Of a DNA stretch of 64,000 nucleotides, positions 26,425-35,321 are shown piece by piece. Origin of the DNA: Azospirillum sp. SYSU D00513 (lineage in GTDB: Bacteria; Pseudomonadota; Alphaproteobacteria; Azospirillales; Azospirillaceae); the NCBI RefSeq assembly GCF_017356015.1, contig NZ_JAFIQV010000014.1:1-64000 (forward strand), written 5' to 3'. The stretch's first letter is position 1, and each line of letters starts with the position of its first letter. Made by a program: the position numbers and the translations under genes. The notes under the pieces are model-generated. The model saw nothing but the letters and a program-made list of their open reading frames with translations. It did not search any database and had not been told where the DNA came from.

Positions 26425-26451
26425 ATCGGGGACGCCATCGGCGTCCCCGAT
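26425..26451 (+). terminator. Perfect 12-bp hairpin after mmsA, candidate terminator
   Basis: ATCGGGGACGCC pairs perfectly with GGCGTCCCCGAT across a three-base loop, 65 bases after the mmsA stop. Only a weak T-run (GTCGTTT) follows, so it may be an attenuating or stabilising hairpin rather than a full terminator. It lies about 39 bases before the next start. Confidence 0.5.
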
Positions 26452-26489
26452 GTCGTTTGAAATCCAACAAGCCTGAGAGGATCGAGCCC

Positions 26490-26888
26490 ATGTTCGCACG
26501 CGAGATGATCTCCACGCACCCCGACGTGAAGGGCAGCGTCAACGAGGCGCTGGTCCGCTGCATCGAGGAGTGCTTCTCCTGCGCCCAGGCCTGCGCTTCC
26601 TGCGCAGACGCCTGCCTGGCGGAGGAGATGGTGGCGGAGCTGCGGCAGTGCATCCGCTACAATCTGGACTGCGCGGACGCCTGCGCGGCGACGGGCACCA
26701 TCGCCTCGCGCCGGACGGGATCGAACAAGGAGGTCATCCGCGCCATGCTGACGGCCTGCCTCGCCGCCTGCCGGAAATGCGCGGAGGAGTGCGAGAGCCA
26801 CGCCAGGATGCACGAGCATTGCCGGATCTGCGCCCAGGCCTGCCGCCGGTGCGAGCAGGCCTGCCAGGCAGCCATCGGCACCGCGTGA
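26490..26888 (+). CDS. Four-helix bundle Cys-rich protein (DUF326 / copper-storage-like)
   Basis: This 132-residue protein has 18 cysteines, mostly spaced CxxC, CxxxC or CxxxxC along amphipathic helices (CIEECFSCAQACASCADAC; CLAACRKCAEEC; CRICAQACRRCEQAC). This is the pattern of DUF326/Csp proteins, whose four-helix bundles store many Cu(I) ions through inward-facing thiolates. No signal peptide is present, so it would be a cytosolic Csp3-like form. The ATG at 26490 follows GAGAGGA. No copper regulator or ATPase is nearby. Confidence 0.82.
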   Translation: MFAREMISTHPDVKGSVNEALVRCIEECFSCAQACASCADACLAEEMVAELRQCIRYNLDCADACAATGTIASRRTGSNKEVIRAMLTACLAACRKCAEECESHARMHEHCRICAQACRRCEQACQAAIGTA

Positions 26889-26906
26889 CCCTGTCCTAGC
26901 GCTATC

Positions 26907-27365
26907 CTAGCGCTGGGACCCGTTCCGCATCACGTTGCGGATGGTGAAGCTGGACTGGATGTGGGCGACGCCGGGCAGGCGGGACAGGTGTTCCTTGTGG
27001 ATGCGGTCATAGTCGGCGGCGTCCCGCGCCTCGACCCGCAGCAGGTAATCGGCCATGCCCGACAGCAGATAGCATTCGCGGACCTCCGGGCATTTCCGGA
27101 CGGCGGCCTCGAAGCGGTTCAGGAATTCTTCGGTCTGGCGCTCCAGCGTGATCTGGATGACCACGACTGTGGGGCATTCGACCTCCGGCTCCTCGATGAT
27201 GGCGGTGTAGCCGCGGATGACGCCGCTGTGCTCCAGCATGTGCAGCCGGCGCAGGCAGGCCGACTGCGACAGGCCGACCTCCTCGGCCAGCTTGGCGTTG
27301 CTCATCCGGCCATCGGTCCGGAGCAGGCGGAGGATCTTATGGTCGATGGCGTCGAGGGTGGGCAT
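26907..27365 (-). CDS. Lrp/AsnC-family regulator (DadR-like)
   Basis: The 152-residue Lrp-type protein has an N-terminal winged helix (DHKILRLLRTDGRMSNAKLAEEVGLSQSACLRRLHMLEHSGVI) and a C-terminal RAM ligand-binding domain (CYLLSGMADYLLRVEARD). It is divergent from the racemase/D-amino-acid dehydrogenase pair, which is the usual position of DadR/BkdR-like activators that respond to alanine. The 200-base intergenic region between them would hold its operators. Confidence 0.9.
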   Translation of the reverse strand: MPTLDAIDHKILRLLRTDGRMSNAKLAEEVGLSQSACLRRLHMLEHSGVIRGYTAIIEEPEVECPTVVVIQITLERQTEEFLNRFEAAVRKCPEVRECYLLSGMADYLLRVEARDAADYDRIHKEHLSRLPGVAHIQSSFTIRNVMRNGSQR

Positions 27366-27565
27366 GCACGAATCTGCGAAGTCCGTTCATCTTCTGCGAA
27401 GACGTCCCCTAGCCATCGCACATTCAACGACGGAACGCAAAGACCGGCGGAGCCGCCTGCCATATCATTGATCGTGGGCGGGTTTTCGGGATCGCCGGGT
27501 GGTTTTCCGGACCCCGATTCGCCCCATGAAGAATGCAGTATCGTCGCACGCGGAGGTGGCCTGTC

Positions 27566-28741
27566 ATGATCCCGAGGTCTTCCGTTCTGCCCAAGCCGGC
27601 GATGGCCGTTGCGGAGACCGGGTCGGGCAGCGCCGCCGACCGTGCCGGAGCCCTGCTGACCATCGACCTGGGCGCCATCCGCGAGAATTACCGGCTGCTG
27701 CGCGGCCGGCTGGGCAGTGGTGTCTGCGCCGGCGTGGTCAAGGCCGATGCCTATGGGCTGGGCGCCGCCCGCGTGGCGCCGGTCCTCTATGACGAGGGCT
27801 GCCGGGAGTTTTTCGTCGCCCATCTGGAAGAGGGCATCGCCCTGCGGTCGTCGCTGCCGACGGACGCCGAGCTGTTCGTCCTGCATGGCGCGCCGGCTGG
27901 CGCCGAGTTGGACTGCGCCGAGCATGGATTGACCCCGGTGCTGAACAGCCTGGAGCAGATCGACGCCTGGACCGCCTTGGCGGCGACTGTCGGGCGGAGT
28001 CTGCCGGCGGTGCTTCAGGTCGACAGCGGCATGGCGCGAATGGGCCTGCCGGAGGACGAGCTGTCGGTCCTGGCGGAGGATCCGGGCCGCCTGGAAGGCG
28101 TCGGGCTGCGCGCGGTGATGAGTCATCTCGCCTGCGCCGACGACCAGGAGCACCCGGCCAACCGCGAACAGCTCCAGCGCTTCCGCTCGGCCCTCCGCCG
28201 TCTGCCCGCGGCACCCGCGTCCTTCGCCAATTCCTCGGGCATCTTCCTGGGTCCCGATTATCATTTCGACATGGTGCGGCCCGGTGCCGCGCTCTACGGC
28301 GTGGCGCCGGTGAACGGCCAGCTGAATCCAATGCGGCCGGTTGTCCGGCTTCAGGGCAAGATCGTTCAGGTCCGCGAGGTGCCGGCCGGGACGCCGGTCG
28401 GCTACGGCCACAGCTTCCGGACCACCGCGCCCGGGCGGATCGCCACCGTGTCGGTGGGCTACGCGGACGGCTTCCTGCGCAGCCTCGGCAACCGGGGCAT
28501 TGCCCATGCGGGGTCGGTGGCCCTGCCTTTCGCCGGGCGGGTTTCGATGGACTCGATCACGCTCGACGCGACGGCGCTCCCTCGGGGAGCGCTGCCCATG
28601 GGCACGCTCGTGGACCTGATCGGGCCGGAACAGCCGGTGGACGCGGTCGCCGAGCGCGCGGGCACCATCGGCTATGAGATTCTTACCAGCCTCGGCGGCC
28701 GCTATTGCCGCCGCTACATCGATGGGGGAGTGGAGGCATGA
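27566..28741 (+). CDS. dadX: Alanine racemase (catabolic, DadX-like)
   Basis: This 391-residue fold-III PLP enzyme has the PLP lysine in [11 protein letters not shown]. The second catalytic segment ([20 protein letters not shown]) and the C-terminal beta domain are present. It interconverts L- and D-alanine in the cytoplasm. The overlapping downstream D-amino-acid dehydrogenase argues for a catabolic DadX role, but the sequence alone does not separate this from a cell-wall Alr. The ATG at 27566 follows CGGAGGTGG. It has about 25 extra N-terminal residues before the fold. Confidence 0.9.
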   Translation: MIPRSSVLPKPAMAVAETGSGSAADRAGALLTIDLGAIRENYRLLRGRLGSGVCAGVVKADAYGLGAARVAPVLYDEGCREFFVAHLEEGIALRSSLPTDAELFVLHGAPAGAELDCAEHGLTPVLNSLEQIDAWTALAATVGRSLPAVLQVDSGMARMGLPEDELSVLAEDPGRLEGVGLRAVMSHLACADDQEHPANREQLQRFRSALRRLPAAPASFANSSGIFLGPDYHFDMVRPGAALYGVAPVNGQLNPMRPVVRLQGKIVQVREVPAGTPVGYGHSFRTTAPGRIATVSVGYADGFLRSLGNRGIAHAGSVALPFAGRVSMDSITLDATALPRGALPMGTLVDLIGPEQPVDAVAERAGTIGYEILTSLGGRYCRRYIDGGVEA

Positions 28742-30042
28742 AGGTCGTCGTACTCGGGGCGGGCGTCATCGGGGTCACCACCTCCTATTACCTGGCGAAG
28801 CTCGGGCATGAGGTCACGGTCATCGACCGGCAGCCCGGCCCCGGGCTGGAGACCAGCTACGCCAACGCGGGCCAGGTCTCGCCCGGCTATTCAGCGCCCT
28901 GGGCCGGGCCGGGCGTGCCGCTGAAGGCGGTGACGTGGCTGACGATGGAGCATGGCCCCCTGGTCATCAAGCCGCAGCTCGATCCACGCATGTGGATGTG
29001 GCTGGCCCAGATGCTGCGCAACTGCACGGCCGAACGCTACGCCGTGAACAAGGCGCGGATGGTCCGGCTGGCCGAATACAGCCGCGACTGCCTGCGGGCG
29101 CTGCGCGCCGAGACGGGCATCCGCTACGACGAGCGCAGCCTCGGAACGCTCCAGCTCTTCCGGACGCAGAAGCAGCTCGACGCCTCGGCCAAGGACATCG
29201 CCGTCCTGAAGGAGTCCGGGGTGCCCAACGAGCTTCTCGACCCGGCGGGCTGCGTGGCGGTGGAGCCGGCGCTGGCGGCCGTGCGGGACAAGTTCGTCGG
29301 GGGCCTGCGGCTGCCCGGCGACGAAACCGGCGACTGCCGCATGTTCACGGGCGAATTGGCCCGCATGGCGGCGGAGCTGGGGGTGGATTTCCGCTTCAAC
29401 ACCGCTATCCGGCGCCTGAACGCCTCGGGCGGGCGGGTGGTCAGCGTGGCGACGGACGCGGGCGATGTCGCCGCCGACAGCTTCGTCCTCGCGATGGGCA
29501 GTTTCTCGCCCTTCCTGGTGAAGGAATTCGGGATCGACCTGCCGGTCTATCCGGTGAAGGGCTATTCCATCACCGTGCCGATCACCGATCCGGACGCCGC
29601 ACCCGTCTCGACCGTGATGGACGAGACCTACAAGGTGGCGATCACCCGGCTGGGCGACCGCATCCGCGTCGGCGGCACGGCGGAGCTGTCGGGCTATGCC
29701 ATCCAGCTCAGCACACCCCGGCGCAAGACGCTGGAGCATTCGGTGACGGACCTGTTCCCGCGCGGCGGGGACGTGGGCCGGGCGGAGTTCTGGAGCGGGC
29801 TGCGCCCGATGACGCCGGACGGAACGCCGGTGATCGGCCCGACGCCGCTGTCGAACCTCTATCTCAACACCGGGCACGGCACGCTGGGCTGGACCATGGC
29901 CTGCGGGTCCGGGAGGCTGCTCGCCGACCTCGTGTCGGGGCGGCAGCCCGAAACCGATCCCACGGGCCTGTCCATCGCCCGCTATGCCGGCGAGACGGCC
30001 CGCCCGGCAGCCATGAAGGGCGCGCGGGCGGCATCCGCCTGA
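28738..30042 (+). CDS. dadA: D-amino-acid dehydrogenase small subunit
   Basis: This 434-residue FAD enzyme starts with the dinucleotide-binding motif [20 protein letters not shown], followed by [22 protein letters not shown]. The C-terminal [16 protein letters not shown] and [22 protein letters not shown] segments are diagnostic of DadA. It oxidises D-alanine and other D-amino acids to keto acids, feeding electrons to the respiratory chain at the inner membrane. It overlaps dadX by four bases (ATGA). Together with the Lrp regulator it forms a complete alanine-catabolic unit. Confidence 0.94.
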   Translation: MKVVVLGAGVIGVTTSYYLAKLGHEVTVIDRQPGPGLETSYANAGQVSPGYSAPWAGPGVPLKAVTWLTMEHGPLVIKPQLDPRMWMWLAQMLRNCTAERYAVNKARMVRLAEYSRDCLRALRAETGIRYDERSLGTLQLFRTQKQLDASAKDIAVLKESGVPNELLDPAGCVAVEPALAAVRDKFVGGLRLPGDETGDCRMFTGELARMAAELGVDFRFNTAIRRLNASGGRVVSVATDAGDVAADSFVLAMGSFSPFLVKEFGIDLPVYPVKGYSITVPITDPDAAPVSTVMDETYKVAITRLGDRIRVGGTAELSGYAIQLSTPRRKTLEHSVTDLFPRGGDVGRAEFWSGLRPMTPDGTPVIGPTPLSNLYLNTGHGTLGWTMACGSGRLLADLVSGRQPETDPTGLSIARYAGETARPAAMKGARAASA

Positions 30043-30084
30043 GGCGCTGGCGAGTTACCGGCGGCCCCGTCCGGGGGCAGGCGT

Positions 30085-30324
30085 TCAGGCGGCGGCCAGC
30101 GCCTCGCCCCCGGTGGGCGCTCCGGTGGCCCGCAGTTGGACCGGCAGCCGGTAGCTGGCGCGCTGCTCGCGCAGGCTGCCGAGCAGTTCCGTCAGGCTTT
30201 CACGGGCGAAGGCGCTCATCGGCGCGGTCAGCCTTGCTTCGACGGTGCCGATGAACTCCTCCAGGACGCTCAGATGGACCTGCGAGGCGGTGAAGAGTTT
30301 CTGCGCGGCGTCGGCGGTCATCAT
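30085..30324 (-). CDS. Small hypothetical helical protein
   Basis: This 79-residue protein is predicted mostly helical (AAQKLFTASQVHLSVLEEFIGTVEARL; FARESLTELLGSLREQRASYRLPVQL). It has no membrane segment and no recognised domain; it vaguely resembles phasin-like or coiled-coil accessory proteins. GGAGATCCGAGCC precedes the MM start, and a codon-3 ATG is also possible. I do not recognise a function. It is convergent with dadA and stands alone. Confidence 0.5.
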   Translation of the reverse strand: MMTADAAQKLFTASQVHLSVLEEFIGTVEARLTAPMSAFARESLTELLGSLREQRASYRLPVQLRATGAPTGGEALAAA

Positions 30325-30978
30325 GGCTCGGATCTCCGATGGAGCAGGATTTCGTGAGGTCATTGAGCCGTCACGCTGGTTAACGACATGTTAAAGATGT
30401 CCTTTGTTTTGGCTGGTTCCTTGTTATTGCCTCCTTGGCGCCACGTGGATCCTGAACGAGCCCAAAGCTCCCCTTTCCGGCTAATCTCTTCCGCCTCATC
30501 CAAAGGGGCGGACCTATCATCGGGGAAGCCTCCCGTAAGAAAACCCCGTATTTCTGGCAATTGCCGTCAAATCGCGGGTGGATTGTGAATGGTCTTCACC
30601 GCCGCACGCGAAAAGAGCGTGCTGGTGGATCCCGTGCTGTGGCCTTTCCATGACAAGCGTTCCGGCGAGACTGAAAGCGGCGATTCTTGCGCCTGAACGG
30701 GGTCATAGGACCCCTGCCTTTCTCGGCACATGCCCGCTTTGCCACGGCAATGGGGGATATGATCAATGAATCCGGAATTTGATACTTAGGGGAAATGTTC
30801 GCTCCCGCGAGAAGGGATTACCTTTCATCCAATGGTGGTCGCTCCCGATGGAGCGCTCAGCCGGATGACGGGGCGAGACGGGTGCGTCCGTGGCATCGGG
30901 CCGGAGCAAAAGGGGCGGGCCGCCGGAACGGCGCGGAAGCGACCGAAGACAAGAACTCAAAATGGCGGGTCAAGAGCA
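30325..30978. other. Gene-poor region upstream of the LuxR-type regulator
   Basis: These 654 bases are less GC-rich than the surroundings and show no supported gene. Short open frames near 30360-30770 lack ribosome-binding sites and coding character. The region likely holds divergent promoters for the small minus-strand protein and the LuxR-type regulator. An untranslated leader or small RNA is possible but not demonstrable here. Confidence 0.4.
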
Positions 30979-31656
30979 ATGGACAGCATCACCACTTTCC
31001 TGATCGATTCGAACAAGCTGTTCCGCGAGGGGATGAAGCGGCTGTTCGACGGCTCGCCCTTCGCGGTGGTCGGCGAGGCGGGTTCCGTGCGCGAGGGGAT
31101 CGGCTCGGCCGCCGCAGCGCCGGCGCTGGTGCTGGTGGACCCGGTCAGCGGGAACGAGGAGGAGGTCGAGGCGATGCGGGCGCTGCGCGCGGAGCATCCG
31201 GGCCTGCGCATCGTGGTGCTGACTTCCGATCTTTGCACGCGGCGCCTGTCGGGTGCCCTGGGGGCTGGCGCCGACGGCTACCTGATGAAGGACATCGCCT
31301 GCGAGTCGCTGATGCAGTCGCTGAAGCTTGTGATGATGGGCGAGAAGGTGTTCCCGACCCACCTGGCCGAGCTTCTGGTGAGCGGCCGCACCGAGGAGAT
31401 CGGGGCCGAGGTGCCGGCGCGCCGCAAGGGGCTGTCGCAGCGCGAGGTGCAGATCCTGCGCTGCCTGCTCAACGGCAACTCCAACAAGATGATCGCCAAC
31501 CATCTCAGCATCACCGAGGCCACGGTCAAAGTCCACCTCAAGAGCCTGCTGCGCAAGATCAACGCGTCCAACCGCACCCAGGCCGCCATCTGGGCCATGA
31601 ACAACGGCATCGGCGACCACGCCGCCGACGCGGCCGGGATCAGCGCCACGGCCTGA
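30979..31656 (+). CDS. LuxR/NarL-family response regulator with atypical receiver
   Basis: This 225-residue protein has a receiver (about residues 4-120) and a LuxR-type HTH (LSQREVQILRCLLNGNSNKMIANHLSITEATVKVHLKSLLRKI, about 153-196). The receiver keeps the acceptor Asp (LVLVDPVSG), Thr (VVLTSD) and Lys (GYLMKD), but one residue of the acidic pair is lost (FLIDSNKLF) and the MPG loop is replaced by SGNEEEV. It may be controlled by unusual phosphorylation or none. No cognate kinase is adjacent in the same operon; the PAS kinase lies convergent, 106 bases away. Confidence 0.85.
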   Translation: MDSITTFLIDSNKLFREGMKRLFDGSPFAVVGEAGSVREGIGSAAAAPALVLVDPVSGNEEEVEAMRALRAEHPGLRIVVLTSDLCTRRLSGALGAGADGYLMKDIACESLMQSLKLVMMGEKVFPTHLAELLVSGRTEEIGAEVPARRKGLSQREVQILRCLLNGNSNKMIANHLSITEATVKVHLKSLLRKINASNRTQAAIWAMNNGIGDHAADAAGISATA

Positions 31657-31701
31657 CGCCGAGGCCGGAGCCCCGGCCGGGGAGCCACCTCGACGCGGCA
31701 T

Positions 31702-31738
31702 CGAAGGCCTCTCTCCCGCGCTGGGGGAGGGGCCTTCG
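31702..31738. terminator. Hairpin between convergent genes, probable bidirectional terminator
   Basis: CGAAGGCC and GGCCTTCG arms enclose a GC-rich loop between the LuxR-type regulator and the convergent kinase; a short T-containing run follows on the plus strand. Confidence 0.5.
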
Positions 31739-31762
31739 CCCTATTTGGGGCAGGCGTCAGGA

Positions 31763-33655
31763 TCAGGCGGGCTCCAGCGCCTGACCCGCGCGCCTCGGTT
31801 CCGCGTCCTCTGCCTCCTGGGGCAGGGAAATGATGACGGTGGTGCCTGCGCGCGGGCGGCTCTCGATGGCGAAGCGGCCGCCCTGAAGCTCGATGAGGCG
31901 CTTGGCGATCGGCAGCCCGAGCCCGGTTCCCTGCGTGTGGCGGGTCTTGTGGTTCTCGAGCTGCTGGAAGGGCTCAAGGGCCTTGGCGAGGTCGTCGCGG
32001 TTCATGCCGACGCCCGTGTCGGCGACGATGATGCGCGCCCAGCCATCGTCGCTGTCGACCGTCAGGATGATCCGGCCGCCGGGCGGCGTGAATTTGATCG
32101 CGTTGGAGAGCAGGTTCAGCAGGGTTTGGCGCAGTCGAAGCTCATCGGCAAGCGCAATGACGCTCTCGCGCGGAAGCTCCGTGACGAGCCTCAGCCGAGC
32201 CGCTTCGGCCTGTTCGCGCACCAGCCGGACGCATTGCGCCGTGACATGCTGAAGGCTGACACGCTCGGGACGCAGGATCATCTGCCCGGACTCGGCCTTT
32301 GCGTGGTCCAGGATCTCGTTCACCAGGGCGAGCAGATGCTGCCCGCCGCGGTTGATGTCCCGCGCATATTCGACATGCTCCGGCGGCACCGGGCCGGCGG
32401 TCTGGTCCATGATCAGCTGCGAGAAGCCGATGATCGCGTTGAGCGGTGTCCGCAGCTCATGGCTCATGTTCGCCAGGAACTCCGACTTGGCCCGGCTGCC
32501 GGCCTCGGCGGCGTCGCGCGCACGCTTCAGCTCCGCCTCCGCCGCCTGCGAGGCCGTCACGTCGATGGCCACCACGAGCGCCGCCGGGCGGCCCTCGAAA
32601 TCGATGGAGTGCGAGGCGATCTCGACGGCGATGAGAGTCCCGTCGGCCTTCCGGTGGCGCCAGGGTGTGGAGGAATGCTGGAGCTTGGAGATCCGGGGTG
32701 CCGCGAGGTCGGACCGCAGCCGCGCAAGATCCTCCGGCGGGCGGATCTGCTCTATGGTCATGCCCAGGAAGCACTCCCGGCTGTAGCCGTACCGGGCGAC
32801 GGCGGCGTCGTTCACCGCCAGGAAGCGCAGGCTTTCCAGGTCATACACCCACATCGGCAGCGGGTTCGCCTCGAACAGCAGCCGGTGCGATGCCTCGCGC
32901 CGCTTGAGGTCGGTGATGTCGATGCGCACGCCGACGCTCCCGCCGTCCGCCAAACGGCGTTCCTGGACGAGCAGCCAGCGGCCGTCATCGAGCGGCTGTT
33001 CGTGACTGCCGGTCTGGTGCGCGTGAAGCTCCAGCCGCTCGGCCAGCCACTCCTCGATCCGGCCGACCGCATGGGCGTACATGCCCCGTTCGGCGCCCTG
33101 GCGCAGCACATCCTCGAAGCGGGCGCCCGCGACGATCAGGTCGCGGCATTTGCCGTAGAGTTCCTCGTACCGGCTGTTCCAGAGCACGAAGCGGTCTTCG
33201 GCGTCGAACAGGGCAACACCTTCGGGAATCGTTTCGATGGCGCCGACGAGGCGAAGGTTCGAACGGGCGAGTTCGTCCCGGATGAAGACCGCTTCGGCCT
33301 GGGTCTTTCTCAGATCCCACAGGGTCCGTTCATAGGCCTGCGCGTTCCGGCGGGCCTGGCGCCAGCGCCGCACGGCGAAGCATCCGAATCCGAAGACGCT
33401 CAGCGAGAGGCCGACCACAAGGCCATTGGGCTGGAGATGCCCCATGCCATGCTGTTCCGCCCAGTCGAGGATGCGGTCGCCGAGCCCGGCGCCGGTCGCC
33501 GCCATGTAGGCGGGAACGCCGCAGGCGAGCAGGATCAGGACTTCCGCCGCCTCTTCCGGAAGGACGCCGACCATGCCGCGGCCGGCCTTCCGGATAGGGT
33601 CCGGAAGGAGGCGGGAGGGGCGTTCTTTGGTCGGAGGGACTCGGCGCTGTTCCAT
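31763..33655 (-). CDS. Membrane PAS-domain sensor histidine kinase
   Basis: The 630-residue kinase has two hydrophobic segments near the N-terminus (VLILLACGVPAYMAATGAG; GLVVGLSLSVFGFGCFAV). A PAS of the PAS-7/PAS-4 type follows (AIETIPEGVALFDAEDRFVLWNSRYEELYG), then a second PAS (LLFEANPLPMWVYDLESLRFLAVNDAAVARYGYSREEF-like), HisKA (FLANMSHELRTPLNAIIGFSQLI) and HATPase (LLNLLSNAIKFTPPGGRI; TGVGMNRDD; GTGLGLPIAKRLIELQGG). The ATG at 33655 follows GAGG; a GTG 33 bases upstream is an alternative. The output partner is unknown; the nearby LuxR-type regulator is a candidate only by proximity. Confidence 0.88.
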   Translation of the reverse strand: MEQRRVPPTKERPSRLLPDPIRKAGRGMVGVLPEEAAEVLILLACGVPAYMAATGAGLGDRILDWAEQHGMGHLQPNGLVVGLSLSVFGFGCFAVRRWRQARRNAQAYERTLWDLRKTQAEAVFIRDELARSNLRLVGAIETIPEGVALFDAEDRFVLWNSRYEELYGKCRDLIVAGARFEDVLRQGAERGMYAHAVGRIEEWLAERLELHAHQTGSHEQPLDDGRWLLVQERRLADGGSVGVRIDITDLKRREASHRLLFEANPLPMWVYDLESLRFLAVNDAAVARYGYSRECFLGMTIEQIRPPEDLARLRSDLAAPRISKLQHSSTPWRHRKADGTLIAVEIASHSIDFEGRPAALVVAIDVTASQAAEAELKRARDAAEAGSRAKSEFLANMSHELRTPLNAIIGFSQLIMDQTAGPVPPEHVEYARDINRGGQHLLALVNEILDHAKAESGQMILRPERVSLQHVTAQCVRLVREQAEAARLRLVTELPRESVIALADELRLRQTLLNLLSNAIKFTPPGGRIILTVDSDDGWARIIVADTGVGMNRDDLAKALEPFQQLENHKTRHTQGTGLGLPIAKRLIELQGGRFAIESRPRAGTTVIISLPQEAEDAEPRRAGQALEPA

Positions 33656-33799
33656 CTCGGCCTCGGTTCGGTAGGGACCGGATGTCACAAGAATGACGCT
33701 GAAACATTAACAAGAACTTCAGGCGCAGCCGGACGTTGCAAACGCCCCGCGCTTCGGCGTGGTGGCGACTCTTGCACGGGAAGCGGTGATACGCGCCCG

Positions 33800-34462
33800 T
33801 CAGTCGCGCAGGAAGATCAGCGGTCCGTCAAGCAGGAACAGGCACAGGCACTCGCCATGCTCGTCGCCAGTCGCGTGGTGATCCGTGTCCCCGACGTAGG
33901 AGGCGACGTCGCCCGGCCGGAACTGGCCATACTCGTCCGTGTAGGAACCCCACAGCACGAGCAGCATCTCATCCGCCGTGTGGCGGTGTGGAGGCACGGC
34001 CTTTCCGGGCTGCATGCGCAGAAGGCAGATGGTCGACTCGTCGGCCACCGACCAGGTGGAAAGGTCGATTCCTGGCGCGATGTTCGACCATTCCAGCTCC
34101 TCGTAGGGGGCCGGGAAACGGCTGCGCAGCGGTTCGGGGACGCGGGCGAAGGCGCCGGTGGGGAGCGGCACCTTCGCGCGCGGCGGCGGTGGCTGGAGGT
34201 CACCCGAATCCAGCCGGCCGAGCAGCGCCTGGAGCCCGTCTTCCGACACCGGTTCGGGCGGAAGGGCTTCGAGCCAGTCGCCGCATAGCGATTCGAATTC
34301 GGCGACGCGCGCGCGGCAGGCGGGGCAGTAGGCGAGATGCGTTGCCACGAGCAGCGACTTCACCTCCAGCATCGTTCCCGAGGCGTAAGCGATCAGAAGA
34401 TCGTCACCAGGGTGAGATGTCGGCAGGTCATATGCCGTTTGGCGGTGTGCCGTACGAATCAC
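33800..34462 (-). CDS. chrR: ChrR-type zinc anti-sigma factor with C-terminal cupin
   Basis: This 220-residue protein has the ChrR zinc-binding anti-sigma domain, with ligands visible as His17, His42, Cys46 and Cys49, the same spacing as in Rhodobacter ChrR, and a C-terminal cupin-like domain (PPHRHTADEMLLVLWG, then GQFRPGDVASY). ChrR holds its sigma factor inactive until singlet oxygen or related oxidants trigger its degradation. The GTG start at 34462 overlaps the sigma-factor stop (GTGA), which fixes the pair as translationally coupled. Confidence 0.9.
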   Translation of the reverse strand: MIRTAHRQTAYDLPTSHPGDDLLIAYASGTMLEVKSLLVATHLAYCPACRARVAEFESLCGDWLEALPPEPVSEDGLQALLGRLDSGDLQPPPPRAKVPLPTGAFARVPEPLRSRFPAPYEELEWSNIAPGIDLSTWSVADESTICLLRMQPGKAVPPHRHTADEMLLVLWGSYTDEYGQFRPGDVASYVGDTDHHATGDEHGECLCLFLLDGPLIFLRD

Positions 34463-35055
34463 GCGCTCTCCTTCATCGCACCCTTCAGGTGCTCCAACGC
34501 CGCACGCATGCGGGATTTTACCGTACCGAGCGGAATGTTCCGCTCCGCTGCGATCGCACTCTGCGTCTTGCCTTCGATATACGCGAGACGCAGCAGATCG
34601 GATTGGCTCTCCGGCAAGGATTCCATCGCTTTTTGCAACGTGCGGCGGTTCTGGGCAAGGGCAAGCTGCTCGTCGGCCGCCGATTCCGGTGCCGGAACCA
34701 GCATCGGGTCGTTGGGATCCAGCTCCGGACGGCGTTCGCGCCGGAGCCAGTCGATGCGGCGGTTGCGGGCAATGGCGAAGATCCAGGTACCGACCGCGGA
34801 CTGCGAGGCGTCGTAGGTTTCCGCCCGCTGCCAGACGGCGATCATCACTTCCTGGGCGAGTTCCTCCGCTTCGGAAGCGCCCAGCCCGCCGCGCATGGCG
34901 TAACCCTTCACGCGCGGCGCGAACAGCCGGTAAAGCGCGGCGAAGGCCGCGCGATCCCGGTCGCGGACCACGAGGGTCATCAAGCGCTCCGACGCGCGGT
35001 TCGCCTCGGCTTGAGCGTCCACGGTGAGGTTCATATGCCCCTTGCGCACCGACAT
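34459..35055 (-). CDS. rpoE: ECF sigma factor, RpoE/ECF11-like
   Basis: This sigma-70-family ECF factor of about 198 residues has region 2 (AFAALYRLFAPRVKGYAMRGGLGASEAEELAQEVMIAVWQRA, then GTWIFAIARNRRIDWLRRER) and region 4 (LPESQSDLLRLAYIEGKTQSAIAAERNIPLGTVKSRMRAALEHLK). Together with the overlapping ChrR it forms a singlet-oxygen-type stress switch. The start could be the ATG at 35055 or the one at 35034; neither ribosome-binding site is decisive. The sigma factor probably activates its own promoter, as in Rhodobacter, but I could not identify a confident -35/-10 pair. Confidence 0.9.
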   Translation of the reverse strand: MSVRKGHMNLTVDAQAEANRASERLMTLVVRDRDRAAFAALYRLFAPRVKGYAMRGGLGASEAEELAQEVMIAVWQRAETYDASQSAVGTWIFAIARNRRIDWLRRERRPELDPNDPMLVPAPESAADEQLALAQNRRTLQKAMESLPESQSDLLRLAYIEGKTQSAIAAERNIPLGTVKSRMRAALEHLKGAMKESA

Positions 35056-35321
35056 TGATTGAGGCGTCTGCCTCCCTGTAATAGCTTTTGGCACGAAAGT
35101 ATTGCGCAAAGGTGAAGACTGGCAATTGTCGCCGGTACGCATCGTTGCCTATTCTGCATCAAATGTACGCTACCGTACGGGCCGTGCCAACCTGAGCTTT
35201 CCGTCTTGCGGGAAAAAAGCCCGGCACGGAAAGCTTTGTTGCCCGGACGGACTTAACGTACTTCCATCCACCAAAGCGGCCCGCGCATGAGGCCGCCGGA
35301 CTGGCCCACGGGGAACGCACG

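Noticed and set aside
30360..30770. Several 60-70 codon frames in the gap before the LuxR-type regulator
   Set aside because: They have no ribosome-binding sites, no coding-like third-position bias and no recognisable motifs.
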